Shown in pieces: positions 1 to 10,576 of a stretch of DNA of 64,000 bases. The stretch is from Taudactylus pleione. Lineage: Eukaryota; Chordata; Amphibia; Anura; Myobatrachidae. The first letter of the stretch is position 1. Every line of letters starts with the position of its first letter. The notes under the pieces are model-generated. The model did no database searches. It was not told where the DNA came from and was given only the letters and a program-made list of their open reading frames with translations. The DNA lies in the NCBI GenBank assembly GCA_031769625.1, contig JAUIMM010000188.1:5558001-5622000 (forward strand). Reading direction: 5' to 3'. A program made the translations under genes and the position numbers.

Positions 1-180
1 ATAGACGGGAATCGCGGCATAATTGCAGCTCCCTATGAAGGGGGCAGGACTGAATGATGCAAAACCACATCATTTAGCCGCGCCCCCTACTCACAGTATT
101 TCCCCTCGATTGGACAAGGCCTAATGATGTAGGAACCCTGCCCCGTCCACACCCCAGCATGACCTGACACAATTTTGCTA
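1..180. repeat. Fam2-like interior fragment
   Basis: The stretch resembles the middle of Fam2 MITEs seen complete at 36906-37220 and 48515-48883: a 'cgcggcat...tgcagc' block followed by a GC-rich 'gccgcgccccc' block and 'atgatgca'. No termini are visible, so it is a truncated or window-cut piece. Similarity was judged by eye. Confidence 0.3.
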
Positions 181-394
181 TTAGGGCATGCTAAAACTGT
201 GGCAGGACATGCTGGGATGTGTAGTGCCACAGCAGCAGCAGAGTCACATGTTGAATAACCCCCGTTCTACACCATACCTTTGTCCTGAATGTGCAACTGT
301 CAGCAGGCACGCCATCGGTACATGGGTACAATAGCTTGCCGCTACTAATTAAATTTTTGTTACAGTTGTGCTTTATCCAGCGTAAAGCGAGTAA
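181..394. repeat. Fam8-related hAT fragment
   Basis: It contains 'gcatgctaaaactg' and 'catgctgggatgtgtag', the inner sequence of the two complete Fam8 elements at 17598-17754 and 17938-18080. The diagnostic CAGGGGTGGGCAA ends are not visible, so the copy is partial. Confidence 0.4.
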
Positions 395-744
395 ATGTTC
401 AGTCAGGGCAGGGCCCAACTAGGGGGCGGCTGGAGGGGTACGTGCCCTGGGTGCACCGCAGGGTGTCCTCCAGCCCGGCGCCACAGGGAGACTCCAAGCT
501 GGATGCCCGCTGAAATGTTATTACCAGCGGGCGCCAGGCTCCTCCTCTGCAGCGCCGCGTTAGCCGGTGGCTGGAGTTCTCTCCTTAACTCCAGCTTCCG
601 GATCTCCCCACAGGCACTATGGGAGAGATGTTATGACGTCTCTCCTATAGTTCCGAGGAGCAGCCGGGCGGATCCGACGGCGGCGGTCACAGGAAGAGGG
701 GTTTAAGGTTAAGTATTTTTTTATGTTTTTGTGTGTGTGTGTAA
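395..744. other. GC-rich stretch, no recognised gene
   Basis: The base composition is markedly richer in G+C than the flanks. Open frames exist on both strands, but the peptides are proline/alanine/arginine-rich with no recognisable domain, as expected by chance in GC-rich DNA. A short palindrome (gagagatgttatgacgtctctc) lies near 625. A (GT)n run sits at about 730-741. Confidence 0.3.
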
Positions 745-1180
745 GCGGCACCACAGGGGCATAATCAGTGGGCACTACAGGGGCATTACTAGGGGGCTCT
801 ACAGGGGCATTAGCAGGGGGCACTACAGGGGCACTACCAGGGGGCACTACAGGGGCATTACTATGTAGGCACTACAGGGGCATTACTATATAGGCACTGC
901 AGGGGCATTAGGGTATTACTTTATGGGAACTACAGGGGCATTACTAGGAGGCATTACTATATGGGGACTAGAGAGGCATTACTATTTGGGCACAACAGGG
1001 GCATTACCATATGGGCACTACATGGGCATTACTATGGGACATAACCATATGGCCACTAGTACAGGAGCATTAATACGGGACATTACCTCAGCGGGCATTA
1101 CTATAGGTGCACTGCTGAAGGGGGCATTACTATGGGGGCACTGCTGCAGGGGGCATTACAATAGGGGAATTACCAGGGGG
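745..1180. repeat. Degenerate minisatellite, GGGCATTACTA-type
   Basis: About 35 loosely repeated units of 12-24 bp follow the theme 'ggggcattactata' alternating with 'gggcactacagg'. Spacing varies and point changes are frequent, so the array is old. It leaves a long open frame on the + strand (923-1360) that is a by-product of the repeat, not a gene. A related array lies at 31530-31720. Confidence 0.75.
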
Positions 1181-1690
1181 GCGCCAAATTACTGTCTTGC
1201 CCCAGTGAGAAAACCCCTACTTTCGGCCCTGGTCAGGGGACTGATCCTGGCATGCCACACCTTAGCAGCAGGTTATGACTGTGAGAGAAGTATTATTACA
1301 TTACAGTACACCGCCTTTATAGCTTTACAGAACAGTTTTACAACTTTGCTATTTATTTGAATATTATTTATACTGCAGTACAGTATTGCTGCATTTGCTG
1401 TCTGTCTATAGCTGTCTATTTCTTGACTCAACACAGCAATAGGGTGCCAGCAGTATTAATTTCATGCCCACCATTCTGCCCTTTTGCACTGTTCGCCCGT
1501 TAGGGCTATTTTTCAGCAGGAACCTCTCATTAACTATGACATAAAGTCCTGAGCCAAAAGTTATTTTTCCATAAGATAAGTTTTATTTGAAAGGACCCTT
1601 TAAGTGCCTTATTTTCTAAATACAGATGGGTCTACATACATCTAGCCTCCTAGTGCGTTAAACAGCCCTTCTAGTTGTGCCATGCCATGA
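1181..1690. other. Unique intergenic DNA
   Basis: No gene, inverted repeat or tandem repeat could be seen in this moderately AT-rich stretch. Confidence 0.4.
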
Positions 1691-1945
1691 CTCCATAGCG
1701 CCAAGAGTCTTTTTGTGCGTCTTTTTACCTTCAAATGTGTCTTATTCGCATAGATAGCACAAGCAGCTTCTGCTGATTAAAATGATATGCAGCATGCCTA
1801 TGTTCTGTGTGTGACTGCGGGTGTATCTGCATGCTAAACACTATGTTACAGTGTTACAGCCGCTGACTCTGTAACGTAGAGTTTCGCATGCAAATAGACC
1901 CACACTCGCTCACAGAACATAGGCATGCTGCATATCATGTTAACC
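1691..1945. mobile_element. Palindromic MITE
   Basis: Inverted arms 'gatatgcagcatgcctatg' (near 1783) and 'cataggcatgctgcatatc' (ending near 1937) enclose about 120 bp that also folds back ('tgcatgctaaaca' against 'cgcatgcaa'). The flank with 'gtctttttgtgcgtc' resembles the edge of the imperfect hairpin at 4178-4570, suggesting one family. Confidence 0.55.
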
Positions 1946-2154
1946 ACTTAACTGACAAATTACTTTTCCGAAAATCGACATTTTTTTTTTAATGTTGAAT
2001 TAGTTCAAGGACAACTTTTTAAAACTTTTCCAGCACAATTTTATAAAAGAAAATATTTTTTAAACACTGTATACCATAAAATAGCAATTTTTATGATATA
2101 CTATAGTACCATCGGTGGCCAATGGCCTCAACCATCGATATAAACTGTCAATGG

Positions 2155-2365
2155 TTTGAGATATATACATAAACACATACATACACAATAACATGTACAT
2201 GCACACTATACACACTAACACATATATACAAATTAACACATACTGTATATACACATATACAAACTAACACATCCACAGTGTGCACACAATAACACATACA
2301 GTATATACAGTACACACAAATACATACAGAATATACACAATAAACCAGTACACAACACATACACT
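2155..2365. repeat. ACACATA-rich low-complexity tract
   Basis: The tract consists of imperfect 'acacataca/tatacaca' repeats over about 210 bp. Tyrosine/cysteine/valine-rich open frames on the minus strand are produced by this repeat and are not genes. Confidence 0.8.
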
Positions 2366-2612
2366 TACATTTTTATGTGGCAGGTTGGCAATGGGGGCGG
2401 GCTTTCCGTATTGTAGTTAATATAGGGGAGGGGCTTGCCATATTGGCTCCGCCCCCACTTTGCCCGCTGTGAGCGAGGGATTTGTCCATCACGGGGTTGT
2501 TCTAAGCACTCAGAACTCCCCTCCATGCTGCGCTAGTTGTGGGGGGGCCCTCTGTGTGTGGGGGCCCCTGTCGCCCTCCCCTTAATCCGGCCTTGGACAA
2601 AGTAGGGGACAA

Positions 2613-2616
<4 letters not shown>

Positions 2617-2643
<27 letters not shown>

Positions 2644-2646
2644 CTC
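2617..2646. repeat. (CA)n microsatellite
   Basis: About 13-14 nearly perfect CA dinucleotides, followed by a short CT-rich tail. Likely length-polymorphic. Confidence 0.9.
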
Positions 2647-2767
2647 TTTCTCTCTCAGGAAATTCAAGTAAATATGAAATCAACCACCTGTGCTGAAACA
2701 CCTGTCTCATCAATTTCCTAGTTCAACAAAGGTGGCTGCAATCATACATTAGGTGGCAAGTGCAGAA

Positions 2768-3150
2768 GCAGAGTGTTTTGTACCTAATGGAACGGGTCAT
2801 GTTGGAGGGTAGGCTACATGTAGAGGTGCCAAGTGAATCCTTAGCACACACTGCACTTCCTGCTCTTGTTCTCTGATGTCAAGTCCTCCAGGGAAGGGTG
2901 GTACGGGTTCCTAGGTGCCCCAGAGTGCTGCAACGGCAGCACCATTTACTCATACCATGTGCAATTAAACATACACCTACCCTCCAACATGACGCCTTCC
3001 ACCCGGTACAAAATGCTCTGCTCCTGGATTTCTCTCTTAATTAACTATTGCAGACACCTGTGTTGAGCTAACTAAAAGATGAGGCAGAAATCCAGGAGCA
3101 GAGCATTTTGTACCGGATGGAAGGGTCATGTTGGAGAGTTTGCGTACACA
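2768..3150. mobile_element. Fam5 hairpin MITE plus partial copy
   Basis: From about 2967, 'ctaccctccaacatgacg' and 'gtacaaaatgctctgctcc' are answered in inverted orientation by 'ggagcagagcattttgtac' and 'ggtcatgttggag', ending near 3147. A further half-copy (agtgttttgtacctaatgg, gggtcatgttggaggg) lies at 2780-2815. The cleanest relative is 22539-22839. About 30 bp of loop contain no coding sequence. Confidence 0.75.
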
Positions 3151-3985
3151 GCTGGAATTGATACTGATTACCAAAGCAGGACACAGTCAGAATGCCGACA
3201 AGCACATTACAGACAATTGCACAATCCCAGGAAAACCTACAGTATGCCGAACTTGTTAAAAGGTTAATTAAAATCATTATTTTGCCTTTACCATCACGCT
3301 AATAGCACATTCTGTAGAGCACACCAGACATCAATCCACAGTGATAGTTGCCGACCTTCCAATACTCCCATCAGGAAGAGTCCAGAAGAGAGATACAAGT
3401 GTGAGGTGAAGAGGGCGATGAAGATGCAAGTTGCCGTGAGTCACCCCCGAGACTGTACAACTCACTGGGGAAGTGGGTGATGTCCCGGGACTGGTTTTGG
3501 AGTGTGGGGAAATTTTGCCAAACTTCTGTAGCCTCTTGGGCATTCCGGGAGAGTGCGCACGTATGATAGACGTTTATTCTACACATCTTCTCGCTGCCTC
3601 AAAAACACATCCTTGACGTGATAAGCCGGCCTCCATTGAATTGAAGGAATAAATGATAAGACTCCCTGGGTATGTGCACATGAAACTTGATATAACTGAA
3701 AAATCATAATGGTTACAAAAGGCACCCACACACCAGTCTCACGCCCTAAAAACCTGCAACAACCTTCATGGAACCGTGTGATCAAATTATCCCTTATCTG
3801 TAAAGTCACTTATTCACTTGATAGCGTAATAAGACTCATAACTATGGTCAAGACCCTACTAAGTGACTGTACTAGTGGCATAATTTATGAGGATGTTAAT
3901 GGAAGTAGAGCAGAACTACTGCCTCAGGACCAGCTGCAATTTACAAAGGAATATTTTTTCTCCTACACACGTGTCCTTATACACC
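3150..3985. other. Unique intergenic DNA
   Basis: No recognised exon, RNA or repeat was seen. Short open frames on both strands show no family resemblance. Confidence 0.4.
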
Positions 3986-3987
3986 TA

Positions 3988-4162
3988 GGGGTATATTTAC
4001 TAAAGTGAGAGTTTTTAGAAGTGGAGATGTTGCCCATAGCAACCAGTCAGATACTACTTAATACTTAACTAGCACCTTCTAGAAGATAATAGCTAGAGTC
4101 TGATTGGTTGCTAGGGGCAACATCTCCCCTTCTAAAAACTCTCACTTTAGTAAATATACCCC
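3988..4162. mobile_element. Short MITE with CTA target duplication
   Basis: The terminal inverted repeats are about 30 bp (left end 'ggggtatatttactaaag', right end its complement) and the element is about 175 bp. It is flanked by CTA at 3985-3987 and 4163-4165. Three-base duplications and G-rich ends are typical of the PIF/Harbinger superfamily. The inner halves also pair (ggagatgttgcccatagcaa against ttgctaggggcaacatctcc), so the whole element is a hairpin. It is non-autonomous. Confidence 0.88.
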
Positions 4163-4177
4163 CTAGCCGCATTACAA

Positions 4178-4575
4178 CTTGGGGCGCGAGACGCCTGGTG
4201 TGAGTGAGTTGCGTCGTGGCGTAGCGTCTTTTTCGCATCTTTGTGCGTCTTAGTCACAAAGCGGATGCAAAAAAAACCACTATGATACTGCACTGATCCA
4301 TTTGATATGCGACATCATATATATCTGTGCGACTGAGGCTGAATCTGTACGACGGGACGTGGCTTGAAAAAAAAGCAGCAGCCATTGAATCATAGCACTT
4401 CATATACAGATTCAGACACAGATGTACAACTGTCGCATATAAAATGAATCAGCGCAGTCTCACGAAGCGGTTTTGTCGCATCGCGTTGCGAGTAAGACGC
4501 ACATTCTAGCAAAAAAAGACGTCAAATAGCTGCTCTGCCCAAGTCGAGTCACTCGGGACTGGCGCACCAAATTGT
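4178..4575. mobile_element. Imperfect palindromic MITE
   Basis: The arms face each other at several places, for example 'tgatatgcgacat' against 'tgtcgcatat', 'ctgaatctgta' against 'acagattcag', and 'gtgcgtctta' against 'taagacgcac'. Degeneracy implies age. No target duplication could be fixed. Confidence 0.55.
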
Positions 4576-4599
4576 GATGTTTGTCGCGACCGCGGCAAT

Positions 4600-5830
4600 A
4601 GTGTATGAGGACACATCTGTATGCCATACATAGTTATTTTCTCTGTATATATTTTACGATCGCCTCTCAAGTTCTCTCTTGATTTTGTCTTTCACTTTCA
4701 CATCTCCTTCCAAGCCTTTGTTGTTCTTTATTTACATCAACTGTTTAAATGACTGAAAGAAGGCACAGAATGAAAAAAAAAATGTAAAGAACACAAAAAG
4801 AATTAATTAACAAAAAATAATGCCAGGGAAGACTTCGTAGGTTGAGAGACGCCATATTAGAATTCTGGTGCTAAAGCGGTAAAACGCGTCGTATCCGGTA
4901 ACTATAGTGCTGGGTTGTAGAGAAACACCAGCCTGGTAAGCAAGAAGTGCGTATTCTCCCTCTTACTTTCAGTCCACGGTTCCCGTCCAGAACAAATTGG
5001 CAGCGAGCTAAATGTTTTTTATCATTCATGCTCAAAGAATTTCCAAAGATACACACTGGAAAGCTTTTGCTTACTCAGATTACCAAAAATTATAAATCAC
5101 AAGCAGAAAATTTTCATTGAACTCGACGGCAACTTGGCTGTCTCATGGAAGGAAATGGACATGTACTTAGCAAGGCAGCTGTAGGGGCCTGCAGGATGCT
5201 TACCAGAGAATGTGAATCCCTTCCCCGCTGGGGCCCTTTGGAATGAGGAGCTGGTGAAACTGACTCTCTTGGAGTAAAAAGAGGAACCTGGGGAATCATT
5301 AAGGAACACTGCACAGTTGCAACAAGAGGAAAGCATTTCAAAAACTTTTTAAATCATTTTCTGTATAAAAATAGACAACTGTAATCATCCAAGATGACCA
5401 TTAAAATAAGCTAGAGACAATCTGACCTTTATGCTCCAAAACGCGTCACCAATTTTTAATTTTTTTTTTAATCCCTTTGGAATCTACAAGGTGAAGACGT
5501 AAATATTCTTGGCTATACTTAATATCCTCCGCCTGCCAACACAAAGATTTGCTTAATCTTCATCTGATGCATCATTCTAACGAAAAACCTGCTTCACTTT
5601 CCCCCATTTACAGATTTTCTGACATTCGATGTAAAACACGTTTAAGATTAAACTTCTGACTCCCGAATAACTACGCATTAAAACACAAAAACAACCCAAT
5701 ACTTTTAAGTTGATCTTTACGATAAGGGCGGAATAAATCTTACATTGCATAAAACTACTGGGCGAGTTTATAGCGAAATAAGGTAGTGGAAAAATCAAAG
5801 GCTATTTTTATATGTGTATATAAATATATA
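4600..5830. other. Unique AT-rich DNA, possibly partly constrained
   Basis: No repeat structure or coding family is recognisable. Around 5340-5800 the sequence is AT-rich, non-repetitive and holds several short TAAT-type cores, so a CNE is possible, but there is no direct evidence. Confidence 0.3.
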
Positions 5831-5837
5831 TTTATAG

Positions 5838-6560
5838 AACGAGAGGCGGGCTGGACTGCAAATATCAAACATGTGTGCACATTTGTTTAGAATTTCTATA
5901 GTTTCTAGATTGATACAAATCTGTTTTACAAGCTTTGCTAATTAAGAGCCATTAGATTTTGTCTCTGAAGCAGCCAAGGGTCTGAACTTTGGGCTCAATC
6001 TCACAGACTTTACTGCCTATAAACATTGGACAGATTTGATAGGGCCTCAGAAATGCACTTACTGAGTGCATTTTATTGTCTAGCCAAAAGGTTAATTGAC
6101 TCTCCATGCCGCTTTAAAAGCCTCCTTACTTTCGACTTGCTACGGGAAACTAAACAAGATTATTTTTAATTAAACAAGGTAATTATAGCTATAATCTGTA
6201 CCATACTCCACAAGGCAAATGCGGAGTCAAGACTTAACCATGCATTATTCCTAGGATCTGTAATGCAAAGCAGTAGACGGTATGTTATACTAATTAAGGG
6301 GATACAATGCGCAAGACATCAATTAGGCTTAATTATGTTAAAAAAAACAGGTGGTTTCTCCAGCCGCTATTCCATTGAATGCGCCTTATGATGAGTAAAC
6401 TTTGTGCTTGATTGCAGTCATCAGTCATCAATAAAAACATTAATGTGTTGTAAAAATGGACAAGTAATGGGCCTATTTATGAAAAGGAAAAAAGCCCTTT
6501 CCGGACAAAAAAATAGCTAAAATAGGTGTTTTCAATGAAGGTTCCCTTGATAGAACATTT
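5838..6560. promoter_or_regulatory. Candidate conserved non-coding element
   Basis: A repeat-free block dense in homeodomain-type cores: TAATTA or ATTAA near 5938, 6090, 6170, 6180, 6292, 6320 and 6332, plus a 'cagtcatcagtcatca' direct repeat near 6415. It has no long open frame and no transposon ends, in contrast to most of the window. This composition is common in enhancers of developmental regulators. Conservation cannot be shown from one sequence. Confidence 0.35.
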
Positions 6561-6637
6561 GACAGATGTGAAACCTTAATTTACCTTCTCTGTTTAACAA
6601 CAGGGATAGCTACTGTACAAGTGCCACTGGCTGTCTC

Positions 6638-6642
6638 CCTAA

Positions 6643-6704
<62 letters not shown>

Positions 6705-6760
6705 TATATTTATATATGCACAATAAAATACAGTATATATATATATATATATTTTATTTT
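6638..6760. repeat. (TA)n microsatellite cluster
   Basis: Two long TA runs (about 6645-6705 and 6735-6752) are separated by a short interruption and followed by a T-rich tract to about 6805. The tyrosine/isoleucine open frame across it is a repeat artefact. Confidence 0.9.
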
Positions 6761-6804
6761 TTTTTTATTATTATTATTTATCATTTTATTTTCAATATTT
6801 TTTT

Positions 6805-7120
6805 TAAAGAAACTCTAAATCCAGGCTGCCAGTGTTCTGCACAAGTGTGACCCGGCAGAGTCCATTTAGCGATGCCAGGTAGCATCTTCGGGGAGCTAAG
6901 CTTCACTTAATTTGAAAAAAAGGATTCTCTTATCGCCCACTCTACACAAATAGGCCGTAAATAAGATAAAAAATTGTTACACAATTTGTTATAGCATTAC
7001 AGCCACAGACCCTTCAACATGACCCTTTCCATCAAAATGTAGTTGCCAGCTTTTTTTTTCATGTTTCATCCAGGATGTCCTGCAGGGTGACATCAAGGTT
7101 TTAGTTGTTGGGAATAATGG
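6805..7120. other. Unique DNA with a Fam5 edge
   Basis: It contains one Fam5-like edge near 7013 (cttcaacatgaccctttcc) and otherwise no recognisable feature. Confidence 0.35.
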
Positions 7121-7885
7121 CATCTTCTTAGCCCCATATACTCACTGTGAGGAGCACTATTACACAAGTGGAGTGTCCTATACACCAACATTATCACTGA
7201 GCCCCTCGTATACTCACTGTGAGGAGCACTATTACACAAGTGGAGTGCCCTATACACCAACATGATCACTGAACCCCTTGTATACTCACTGTGAGGATCA
7301 CTACTACACAAGGTGATGAGGGCAATGTCCTATACTCCGATATGATCCATCACTGAGTTCCGTCTTTTTACACAATGTGGCATCAGGAATGGAATGTCCT
7401 ATACACAGGCATGATAAATGAACACCTTCATCAGTCATCGTGAGTAGCGGATGTACACAAGGTAATAAGGAAGGGAATGTCCAGTAGATAGAGATGACCA
7501 TCGATCACTTCCTCCAGCCACTGTGAGGAGCACTTATCAATAAGGTAATAAGGAAGGGAATGTCCTGTAGATAGAGATGACCATCGATCACTTCCTCCAG
7601 TCACTGTGAGGAGCACTTCTCAATAAGGTAATGAGGAGGGGAATGTTCTGTAGATAGAGATGACCATCGATCACTTCCTCCAGTCACTGTGAGGAGCACT
7701 TTTCAATAAGGTAAGGAGGAGGGGAATGTCCAATACACAGAAATAATCACTTAGCACATCCGACCACACTCACTGTGAGAAGCAAATCTACACGAGGTAA
7801 TAAGGAGAGGAAAGTCCTGTAGACAGACATGATCACCAAGCACCTCCTCCAGTCATTGTGAAGAGCACTTCTGATCAAGGTAATG
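7120..7885. repeat. 72-86-bp minisatellite
   Basis: The marker 'cactgtgagg' or a close variant starts at 7143, 7215, 7287, 7519, 7602, 7685, 7771 and 7854. The period is 72 bp in the first part and 83-86 bp in the later part, about ten units in all. Each unit carries 'gagcact', an A/T-rich 'aaggtaataagga' or 'acacaagtgga' segment, and 'gatcact'. The change in period suggests two expansion phases. Confidence 0.85.
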
Positions 7886-8090
7886 CCAATGCAATCAATA
7901 ATTGTCTGGGTTTTTAAACATATTCATAAGCAACTCAATATTTTCTAATGTACGTCCTACAGATGTGTCCACATCCATCCATCATTAAATGTGTCAAATA
8001 GCCACGTTTAGGCCGCACCATGCATCCAGTAGCTCAGTATTTTTACTGAATTTGCATTTTTTAACACTGTTAATGTGGCAAAAGCACTAA

Positions 8091-9242
8091 GGGGCGCATT
8101 TATTAATGATCAGTCTGGGCGCGATATTATCACCTAAAATCGCATTGCAGGATGCGATGTTACTGCCCCGATGGAACCAAAACAGAGCCCGTCCCTGCGA
8201 TGTGCTGGGAGTGAAGTGACCATGTATGCGTGGCGGTCATTGCCGGGGGAGGGTTCCATAGGCTATAGCGGCTTACGCCAACTTTAGACGGCATTAGCTG
8301 TGGCGGCCAAGCTCCAGGTCAAGACATTGGTAAAGCTGACAGCATTGCAACCTATGGGGGTTGCGGTGCTGATGAAAATAGAAGGACAGAAGTATATATT
8401 GGCGATATCCGCTGTGATCCCTTCATAATACATTTGGGGAATACTTAATATTTGTGGTTATTCCCCAAAACGGGAGTTTTCAGGGAATACATGCAAATAT
8501 TAAATAATAAATGGGCCCCAAAGTACGCATATACTTTATACCACTATTGGAATTGCATGCTACAGCAGTGCGACAAAGAAGAGTTTGTATCTGCGCTTGC
8601 GCAGCCGGCTGCAAACTCCCCCCTCCCCCCCGTGACCGCCACTCCCTGTCCCAACCCTAGCTTACACTTACCTGCCTGCTGTTGCTCGATGCTCTGGTGA
8701 GGTCCTCTGGGGCTCCAGTCAGCTGGTCTCCTGCATAGAACAGCTGACCAGGGTCATAGTGCCTCACCAGAGAACCAATCACTAGTCCCTGGAAGCAGGT
8801 AAGTGTTTGTTCAGGGTTTTTTTTTTACTTTTTTCTTTTTTAAGTGATCAGTTTATGGTCTATTTAAAAACCACACAGCTGATCACAGGAGGCCGGCTCC
8901 CGGCTCTGCTTTGCCTGTCAAATCAGAGCAGGAGTTGGAGAACCTTGGGAAAGGCCCCAATAATGCCATCGCCAGGTGTGTTATTATCATAGGGCTTCCC
9001 AGGGTATTTATTCACAATGTATTTTTAGTAAATCTTAGAAGATCACATTTCCCCTTACAAGTATGGGAAATGCGGTCAGTTTACTAAATATATGTGAATT
9101 GAAGGAATTGGGGTAGTTTTTTCACTAAAACTACTTCAATTGCCCTTTAAGAAATTTATGTGATACTAAAATAATATGAAAAAGGTGTGAAAACACCCGT
9201 TTTCACATTATTTTAGTAAAAATAATGTTAATAAATATGCCC
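8091..9242. mobile_element. Fam3 MITE, about 1.15 kb
   Basis: The left end 'ggggcgcatttattaa' and right end 'ttaataaatatgcccc' are inverted relatives of the Fam3 ends at 49924-50799. The inner part (cagtcagctggtctcc, ctgatcacaggaggccgg, and 'tagtgaaaaaactac'-type ends) matches other copies. The left flank is TAA and the right ACA, so the duplication is not clear. No transposase frame is present. Confidence 0.7.
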
Positions 9243-9245
9243 CAC

Positions 9246-9675
9246 ATAGGCCTATTCAACATCACATAATTTTTACAAAAGCAAAATGTGAAGTTTTCAG
9301 GCCATCAAGAAGGTAAAGCAGGAGAAATCACAGATAACTCCTGATTACCTTTCTCTAGCAGAATGGCCCGCTGTCCCCATACACTAGTATGGGGACAGAA
9401 ATCATCAAGCTCCGAAAATACAATATTTTTGGAGCTTAAGATGGCAAGTGCTCCAGCTCCTATGGAAAGGAGTCCTGGGTTATGATCCCTCCGTCCCTGT
9501 CCGGCTCGTTCCGCCGGACGTCAGGGCTCGTGTAAGCAGAGTAGCCGCTTTCGGGACAGCTGATTTTCAAATCAGCTGTCACCGCGCCGGAACAATGCTG
9601 AATTTCTCTGGATTCCGTCGCGAGTTAGAATGTTAATTATCGGGACCCTGATAATTAACATCATGAATAGACCCC
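9246..9675. mobile_element. MITE with CCTATTCAACATCAC end
   Basis: The left 'ggcctattcaacatcac' is partly answered by 'catgaatagacccc' at the right. The start resembles sequence following 48884 (attcatcatcacataat, tctacaaaagcagg), which implies a shared family. The ends are only partly inverted and no target duplication is called. Confidence 0.4.
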
Positions 9676-9702
9676 TAAGTCCCCATTACACTACAAGTCT
9701 GT

Positions 9703-9704
9703 TG

Positions 9705-9740
<36 letters not shown>
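9703..9740. repeat. (TA)n microsatellite
   Basis: About 17 TA dinucleotides in a perfect run. Confidence 0.9.
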
Positions 9741-9748
<8 letters not shown>

Positions 9749-10009
9749 CGTTATAATTTTGATGTTCATATGTATATTGTGTTTTCTGGCTTTGGTTCTA
9801 CCCTTATGACATGTCAAAGGCTGAAACCACAAAAGCAAAACAGTTTAGGAAGCTGCAATGTGCCAAGCAAAGCAATAGATTGACACCACCTGCATCTGGG
9901 GTAAGGAGCGATGCATTTGTAATGATTATACAGCCGATGCAATTCAGCAGGGAGAGGATGAACACAAGGCCCGAAGCACAAATCATCCATCTGACCAGCA
10001 CCTTCCAAT

Positions 10010-10440
10010 GACAGAAATGATTATCTGGAGGGGTTCATTATTTAATAAAGGTTGACTTAGCGAGGTATAACAGCCAGATAAGGACACTAGAGAGCTTTAA
10101 ATAGGCCTGGGGTGCTCGCCAGCCCTCCACAATCTAATTAAAGGCTTAACCGCAGATAGATTTACAGCTTAATTATACCCTGAGAAAATGAATATTTTTA
10201 AATGCTTGCAAAAGCTGACATCTCGGAGGGTCATTAATTGGCAGCTGAATAAGCCCACACGTGTCTGGTGATGGAAAGGTAAGAAAGGTACTGTATGCGC
10301 CCTAATGTTATAGGCTCATTAGCAATATGTTTATTAGCGACAGGTGTTCATGCGTCATTAATCACATTAGTGCTAAGGATGAGTCTGCAGCATGTACAGT
10401 ACATCAAGAATACTGAGAGCAGGTCTCCCTCATCCTCAGC
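10010..10440. promoter_or_regulatory. Candidate conserved non-coding element
   Basis: A repeat-free block with many homeodomain-like cores (TAATTA near 10134 and 10170, CATTAAT near 10230 and 10355), E-box-like CACGTG at about 10258, and runs such as 'ggcagctgaataagcccac'. No open frame or transposon end. This is the kind of sequence often found as a deeply conserved enhancer, but the call is inference. Confidence 0.38.
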
Positions 10441-10530
10441 AATGCAGGGCTATGGGTAAATATTTAGCATAACTACCAAGTCTCCGCCAGTAATTTTCAA
10501 GTGCAGACTTTATTCTGAAAACCTCAGGGT

Positions 10531-10576
10531 CTCTGCAAAAGTGCTGCGGAATATGTGTGCATTATATAATAAACGT
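10531..10576 (+). mobile_element. L2/V-SINE 3' tail remnant
   Basis: The motif 'gtgctgcggaatatgtgtgc' followed by 'attatataataaa' matches the 3' end of the V-SINE at 59437-59783 and the L2 tail at 32680-32731. Only the last 45 bp are preserved, an extreme 5' truncation typical of retroposed copies. Confidence 0.65.

Noticed and set aside
395..706. GC-rich open frame as a CpG-island first exon
   Set aside because: No clear CpG-dense core, no splice donor of good quality, and the peptide is compositionally biased; not supportable.
6621..6818. Tyr/Ile-rich membrane peptide
   Set aside because: Translated (TA)n microsatellite and T-rich tract.
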